Positions 59,917 through 64,000 of a DNA stretch of 64,000 bases are shown here, in pieces. The DNA comes from Sphingomonas glacialis (lineage in GTDB: Bacteria > Pseudomonadota > Alphaproteobacteria > Sphingomonadales > Sphingomonadaceae): assembly GCF_006439055.1 (NCBI RefSeq), contig NZ_RCZC01000011.1, forward strand, positions 1 through 64,000, read 5' to 3'. Both the position numbers and the translations under genes were made by a program. The notes beneath the pieces are model-generated. The model was not told the DNA's origin and made no database searches. It saw nothing but the letters and a program-made list of their open reading frames with translations. Positions within the stretch are counted from its first letter, which is position 1, and every line of letters starts with the position of its first letter.

Positions 59917-61109
59917 CGGTGCAGGGTAAGACTATGTGCGATACGACCGCGTTCGAGGCGCTCGTGCCCGACCTCATCGCGCTGCGCCGCGACATCCACC
60001 AGCATGCCGAGCTCGCCTTTCAGGAACATCGCACCGCCGCTCTGGTCGCTGAAACGCTCGCATCGTTGGGGCTTGAGGTTTCGACCGGGATCGGCGGGAC
60101 CGGCGTCGTCGGCGTGCTGCGGCGGGGTGAGTCGGGGCGGTCTATCGGGCTGCGCGCCGACATGGATGCGCTGCCAATGGCCGAGGAGACCGGCCTCGCC
60201 TATGCCAGCGTCAACCCCGGCCAGTTCCACGGCTGCGGGCATGACGGGCACACCGCGATGTTGCTCGGCGCGGCGCGCTACCTCGCCGACCAGGGCGGGT
60301 TCGACGGAACGGTCCATTTCATTTTCCAGCCCGCCGAAGAAGGGCAGGGCGGCGCGCGCGAGATGATCCGCGACGGATTGTTCGAGCGTTTTCCCTGCGA
60401 CCGCGTGTTCGCGGTGCACAATTGGCCCGATCTTCCGGCCGGCAGCATCCGAACGCGGCCCGGCCCGATCATGGCCTCGGCTGACAAATTCCGCATCACC
60501 GTGGAAGGGAGTGGCGGCCACGCCGCGCTGCCCCACCAGACTCCGGACGCGATCCTCGCGGCGTCGGAACTGGTACAACAGCTCAATACGATCGTCTCGC
60601 GCCGGGTGGCCGCGACCGACTCGGCGGTGTTGTCGGTGACGCGCATTGCTGGCGGGCACGCGCACAACGTCTTGCCCGCCACGGTCGAGATCATGGGCAC
60701 GGTGCGGACCTTCGACCCCGCCGTGCAGGACCGGATCGAGGCGTCGATCCGTGCGATGGCCGAAGGCGTCGCCCGGTCGAGCGAGACGCGCGTACAGGTC
60801 GAATACGACCGCTATTACCCCGCGACGATCAACGACGCCGACGCCGCCCGCGCCGCGCTCGCCGCTGCGGCGACCGTCTCGGCCGATGTGGCCGAGGCGC
60901 CGGTGCCGGCGTTCACGTCGGAAGACTTCGCTTTCATGTTGCAGGCGCGGCCCGGCGCCTATCTGTGGCTCGGTCAGGCATCGCCCGACCATGCCGCGCC
61001 GCTCCATCATCCGCGCTACGATTTCAACGACAGCGTCATCGCGACCGGCATCGCTTTGTTCGCCGCGCTCGTATCTCAGGAAATGCCGATTCCCGCTGCG
61101 AAACGATAA
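59913..61109 (+). CDS. M20-family amidohydrolase (hippurate hydrolase-like)
   Basis: The GTG at 59913 overlaps the regulator stop; ATG 59934 (MCDTTAFEALVPDLIALRRD) is an alternative with AGGG 7 bases upstream. The product is 391-398 residues. The M20D landmarks are present: RRDIHQHAELAFQEHRTA, GLRADMDALPMAEETGL, HGCGHDGHTAMLLGAARYLA with Cys/His metal ligands, FQPAEEGQGGAREMI with Glu-Glu, and EGSGGHAALPHQTPD in the lid domain. These enzymes hydrolyse N-acyl amino acids such as hippurate or N-acetyl-amino acids. It would free the amino acid from an acylated substrate. Confidence 0.92.
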   Translation: MTVQGKTMCDTTAFEALVPDLIALRRDIHQHAELAFQEHRTAALVAETLASLGLEVSTGIGGTGVVGVLRRGESGRSIGLRADMDALPMAEETGLAYASVNPGQFHGCGHDGHTAMLLGAARYLADQGGFDGTVHFIFQPAEEGQGGAREMIRDGLFERFPCDRVFAVHNWPDLPAGSIRTRPGPIMASADKFRITVEGSGGHAALPHQTPDAILAASELVQQLNTIVSRRVAATDSAVLSVTRIAGGHAHNVLPATVEIMGTVRTFDPAVQDRIEASIRAMAEGVARSSETRVQVEYDRYYPATINDADAARAALAAAATVSADVAEAPVPAFTSEDFAFMLQARPGAYLWLGQASPDHAAPLHHPRYDFNDSVIATGIALFAALVSQEMPIPAAKR

Positions 61110-61337
61110 CCGGCATTTCCTGCGCACCGGACGGGAATTTTGATGAGCTGCGGGGGGCTGCCAGTCATCAAATCGCAATAAAATGCCAGCGCAGACCCGC
61201 ATACTCGTCAGTGCCGAAACGGTTTGTCGATGCAGCGGAAGCACAGATGCCCCCGATGGGGTCAATGGTGACAATTCTCGCGCGCGCCGGACCTCAGGAG
61301 GAAAGCGGCTCACATCACTCTTTGCGGGGGATACTCA

Positions 61338-63512
61338 ATGCTAAGCTCCAAGTCCGTGCGACGTTTCAGCTTCCTGGCGACGACAACTGCCTGCCTGATC
61401 GGTGCGATGCCCGCATTCGCGCAGGAAACCAAGGCGGCGACCGATGACGCCGCGCCGGATGATCAGACGATCATCGTGCGGGGCCAACGCCAGCAATATC
61501 TCGGCGACGCACCCGTCCACTCGCTGTCGCAGAACGTGCAGACCCTCGATTCGCGGACTCTGAAGGACGCCGGCATCACCAAGCTGGCCGCCGCGCTCGA
61601 TTTCGTCGCCGGTGTCGCGCGACAGAACAATTTCGGCGGCTTCTTCGACAGCTATGCGATCCGCGGTTTTGCGGGCGACGAATCCTCGGCGAGCAATTAT
61701 CTGATCAACGGTTTCCCGGCGTCGCGCGGCTATGGCGGCGCCCGCGACGCCTCCAACATCGAACAGATCCAGGTCATCAAGGGGCCGACATCGGCGCTGT
61801 TCGGTCGCGGCGATCCGGGCGGGGCGGTGAATATCATCACCAAGAAGCCCAATTTCACGACCGGCGGCAGTTTCACCGTGTCGGGCGGCAGCTTCAACAC
61901 CTTCCGCGGTGAAGGCGACATCAACCTTGCGCTGACCGATCGGGTCGCCGTGCGTGTGACCGGCGCCTATGAGAATGGCGACAGCTTCCGCGACTATATC
62001 CACAGCCGCAAATACACCTTCACGCCGTCGGTGCTGTTCCAGATCAGCGAGGACACCAGCCTGTCCTACGAACTGGAATATGTCCACGCCGCGGCGCCGT
62101 TCGATCGCGGCATCGTCGCGGTGAACGGCAATCTCAATACGGTGCCGCGGTCGCGCTTCCTGGGAGAACCCGGCGACGGGCCGGTAACGACCGAAGCGCT
62201 CGGCCATCAGGCGCAGCTCCAGCATGATTTCAGCAGCGACTGGTCGCTGCTGATCGGCGCGGGGTACCGCACATCGTCGTTCAAGGGCTATGCGACCGAG
62301 GCGGAGAGCACGGCCAGCCGGCAGGCGCTGTATGTCGACGGCAAGACGCTGACCCGTCAGCGCCGGTTGCGCGATTACAAGACCACCGACCTGACCTTCC
62401 GGACCGAATTGAGCGGCAAGTTCACGACCTTCGGGCTCCAGCATCACCTGCAGGTCGGCGCCGATTGGGACGAGTTCACGCTCGACCAGATCCAGCAGCG
62501 CTTCCGCGCGCCCGCGGTCGCCGCGCAGACGACGGCCGTTCGCGGCAACCAGATCAACATCTTCAACCCGGTGTATGGCAATCTCGCCACGGTCGGCGCG
62601 TTCATCAACAGCGTCGAGGACGACGTGTCGTGGGGTGCCTATCTGCAGGATCAGATCGACCTCACCAGCCGGCTGAAGCTGCGCGGCGGCGTGCGCTACG
62701 ACAATTTCGATCAGGCGATCCGCAATCGGCTCAACAACGTCCGTTCGGGCCAGCAGAAGACGGCGCTGAGCCCCACGGTCGGCCTCGCTTATGCAATCTC
62801 CGAACCGATCGAACTCTATGCCAGCTACGGCCGTGGCTTCCGCCCCAATGTCAGCTTCGACGTAAACAACCAGCCGTTCGCGCCGGAACGCACCAAGTCC
62901 TACGAGGTCGGCGCCAAGCTCTCGGCGTTCGGCAACCGCCTGAACGGTGCGGTCGCGTTCTATACGATGACCAAGTCGGCCGTGCTGACCGCCGATCCGA
63001 TCAATTCGGGTTTCTCGCTCGCGATCGGCGAGGCCCGCAGCCGCGGCGTCGAGGTCAATGTCTCGGGCAAGCTGCCCTATGGCTTCCGGGTCGATCTGAG
63101 CTACGCTTACACCGACGCGATCGTCGCCAAGGACGCGGTCGATCCCAATTTCGGCTATGCCCTGCGCCGCGGCGATCCGCTCATCAACATCCCGAAGAAC
63201 AGCGCCAGCGCCTTGGTGTTCAAGGATTTCTCGGTTTTCGATCGCAAGGCCAATGTCGGCGTCGGCGTGAACTATGTCGGCAAGCGGCTCGGCGAGACCG
63301 GCTATCGCTTTGCCGACGGATCGTTCTTCATGCTGCCATCGTACACGCTGACGCGGGTCATGGCGTCCTTCTCGCCGACCGACCGGATCAAGGTCTCGGG
63401 CGAGGTGACGAACCTGTTCGACGTCCAGTATTTCCCGAGCTCCTACTCGCGCCTCTGGGTGATGCCGGGCGCACCGCGCCAGTTCATGGCGCATTTGAGC
63501 TATTCGTTCTGA
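61338..63512 (+). CDS. TonB-dependent siderophore-type receptor
   Basis: This 724-residue receptor starts MLSSKSVRRFSFLATTTACL, signal ending PAFAQ. The TonB box-like DDQTIIVRGQRQQYLGDAP is followed by a plug with SYAIRGFAGDESSASNYLIN, IEQIQVIKGPTSALFGRGDP and GGAVNIITKKPNF, typical of FhuA/FpvA-like siderophore receptors. The barrel ends in QFMAHLSYSF with the terminal Phe. The 5' region of about 230 bases (61110-61337) holds its promoter; GGGGGAT is the ribosome site. Though named a siderophore type, receptors of this class also import other compounds, and placement in the catabolic region suggests that here. A terminator follows. Confidence 0.92.
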   Translation: MLSSKSVRRFSFLATTTACLIGAMPAFAQETKAATDDAAPDDQTIIVRGQRQQYLGDAPVHSLSQNVQTLDSRTLKDAGITKLAAALDFVAGVARQNNFGGFFDSYAIRGFAGDESSASNYLINGFPASRGYGGARDASNIEQIQVIKGPTSALFGRGDPGGAVNIITKKPNFTTGGSFTVSGGSFNTFRGEGDINLALTDRVAVRVTGAYENGDSFRDYIHSRKYTFTPSVLFQISEDTSLSYELEYVHAAAPFDRGIVAVNGNLNTVPRSRFLGEPGDGPVTTEALGHQAQLQHDFSSDWSLLIGAGYRTSSFKGYATEAESTASRQALYVDGKTLTRQRRLRDYKTTDLTFRTELSGKFTTFGLQHHLQVGADWDEFTLDQIQQRFRAPAVAAQTTAVRGNQINIFNPVYGNLATVGAFINSVEDDVSWGAYLQDQIDLTSRLKLRGGVRYDNFDQAIRNRLNNVRSGQQKTALSPTVGLAYAISEPIELYASYGRGFRPNVSFDVNNQPFAPERTKSYEVGAKLSAFGNRLNGAVAFYTMTKSAVLTADPINSGFSLAIGEARSRGVEVNVSGKLPYGFRVDLSYAYTDAIVAKDAVDPNFGYALRRGDPLINIPKNSASALVFKDFSVFDRKANVGVGVNYVGKRLGETGYRFADGSFFMLPSYTLTRVMASFSPTDRIKVSGEVTNLFDVQYFPSSYSRLWVMPGAPRQFMAHLSYSF

Positions 63513-63517
63513 TCCTC

Positions 63518-63549
63518 CGGCCGTCGGGCGAACCTCGCTCCGACGGCCG
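63518..63549 (+). terminator. Intrinsic terminator after the TonB-dependent receptor
   Basis: CGGCCGTCGG (63518-63527) pairs perfectly with CCGACGGCCG (63540-63549) around a 12-base loop, followed by ATCTTT. It begins 5 bases past the receptor stop and ends 21 bases before the next gene start, so that gene may rely on read-through or its own promoter. Confidence 0.75.
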
Positions 63550-63570
63550 ATCTTTCCCGGAGCCGCGCCG

Positions 63571-64000
63571 ATGACCACCCTGCTGCACTGCGGCGATGCC
63601 GCGCGGGGAGACCTGTGGCGCGCCGTGCTGCCCGACTTGGTTCCGGGGCTGACGGTGCGGCACTGGCCCGATCTCGGCGATCCGTCCGATATCGAATATG
63701 TCGCGGCATGGACGCTGCCGCCGGGTTTGGCGGCTGGTCTGCCCAACCTTCGCATGGTCGCGTCGATCGGTGCCGGCGTGGATCAGCTCGAGCTGGCGAC
63801 CATCCCGCCGCACGTCGCGGTGGTCCGGCTGATCGAGCCGGATCTCGTGCGCGGCATGGTCGAATATGCGGTTATGGCGACGCTGATGCTCCAGCGGGAC
63901 ATGCTCGGCTATCGCGACGACCAGCAGGCCCGCCGCTGGTCGCCGCGGCGGCGCGTCGCGGCGGCGGACCGACGGGTCGGGGTGATGGGGCTGGGCGCGA
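63571..64000 (+). CDS. ghrA: Glyoxylate/hydroxypyruvate reductase A-like D-2-hydroxyacid dehydrogenase (partial)
   Basis: The frame from ATG 63571 runs off the right edge with 143 codons visible: MTTLLHCGDAARGDLWRAVL at the start, YVAAWTLPPGLAAGLPNLRM, VASIGAGVDQLELATIPPHV and IEPDLVRGMVEYAVMATLML. The final visible part, RVGVMGLGA, begins the NAD(P) Rossmann fold. This is the GhrA-type subfamily of D-isomer-specific 2-hydroxyacid dehydrogenases, which reduce glyoxylate and hydroxypyruvate. The catalytic Arg, Glu and His lie beyond the window. It could reduce a 2-oxo acid from the catabolic cluster. Confidence 0.88.
   Translation, partial: MTTLLHCGDAARGDLWRAVLPDLVPGLTVRHWPDLGDPSDIEYVAAWTLPPGLAAGLPNLRMVASIGAGVDQLELATIPPHVAVVRLIEPDLVRGMVEYAVMATLMLQRDMLGYRDDQQARRWSPRRRVAAADRRVGVMGLGA

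Noticed and set aside
61341..63755. 804-codon minus-strand frame opposite the TonB receptor
   Set aside because: Antisense shadow; the plus strand has a signal peptide, plug motifs and a terminal Phe.

Overview
This GC-rich window looks like chromosome from an alphaproteobacterium of the Sphingomonadales (Sphingomonas or a close relative). The evidence is two large TonB-dependent receptors, a DUF1800/DUF1501 pair, Tat- and Sec-exported oxidoreductases, sphingomonad-style copper and czc clusters, and very frequent 4-base ATGA/GTGA start-stop overlaps within operons. I saw no rRNA, tRNA or CRISPR array. The taxonomic call is inference from gene content only.

Layout. 1-211 is the start of an IS66-type accessory gene running off the left edge. 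456-1634 is an exported protein of unknown function. 1830-8691 is a tightly packed operon: SPFH-SHOCT protein, two zinc-ribbon DUF4178 proteins, a 48-aa membrane peptide, a DUF350 membrane protein, a membrane-fused spermidine synthase, a Tat-exported FAD oxidoreductase and S-adenosylmethionine decarboxylase. It reads as an envelope-linked polyamine module. 8690-11437 is an RNA-repair locus: a frameshifted fragment of kptA (minus strand), an unrecognised 167-aa basic protein, RtcB and the release-factor homologue PrfH, the last three chained by ATGA overlaps. 11438-12679 is a decayed stretch with a TetR-type C-terminal fragment.

12680-28132 holds a secreted DUF1501/DUF1800 pair, an aminotransferase, a PepSY reductase-like membrane protein, an alpha/beta hydrolase with an S9 peptidase and a TonB receptor on the minus strand, a MocR-type regulator, a PaiB-like protein and a Tat-exported amidohydrolase. 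This suggests peptide or amino-acid-derivative use.

28358-44248 is a metal-resistance island. A DmeR/CsoR-type repressor and an NreB-like exporter diverge from a 41-bp perfect palindrome of G/C tracts. CzcCBA follows, then CopDC on the minus strand, a CnrYXH-like sigma/sensor operon whose sensor keeps all five CnrX metal ligands at exact spacing, copper oxidase CopA with CopB, and a DUF4198/HupE group.

44325-64000 is a large catabolic region: haloacid-dehalogenase-like protein, DSD1-type PLP enzyme, RidA, DadA-like FAD oxidoreductase, cupin, complete peptide-type ABC transporter, GNAT protein, semialdehyde dehydrogenase, tartrate-dehydrogenase-like enzyme, class III aminotransferase, Lrp-type regulator, M20 amidohydrolase, TonB receptor and a GhrA-like reductase cut by the right edge. 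Together they suggest uptake and breakdown of an unidentified, probably N-substituted or D-configured, amino compound.
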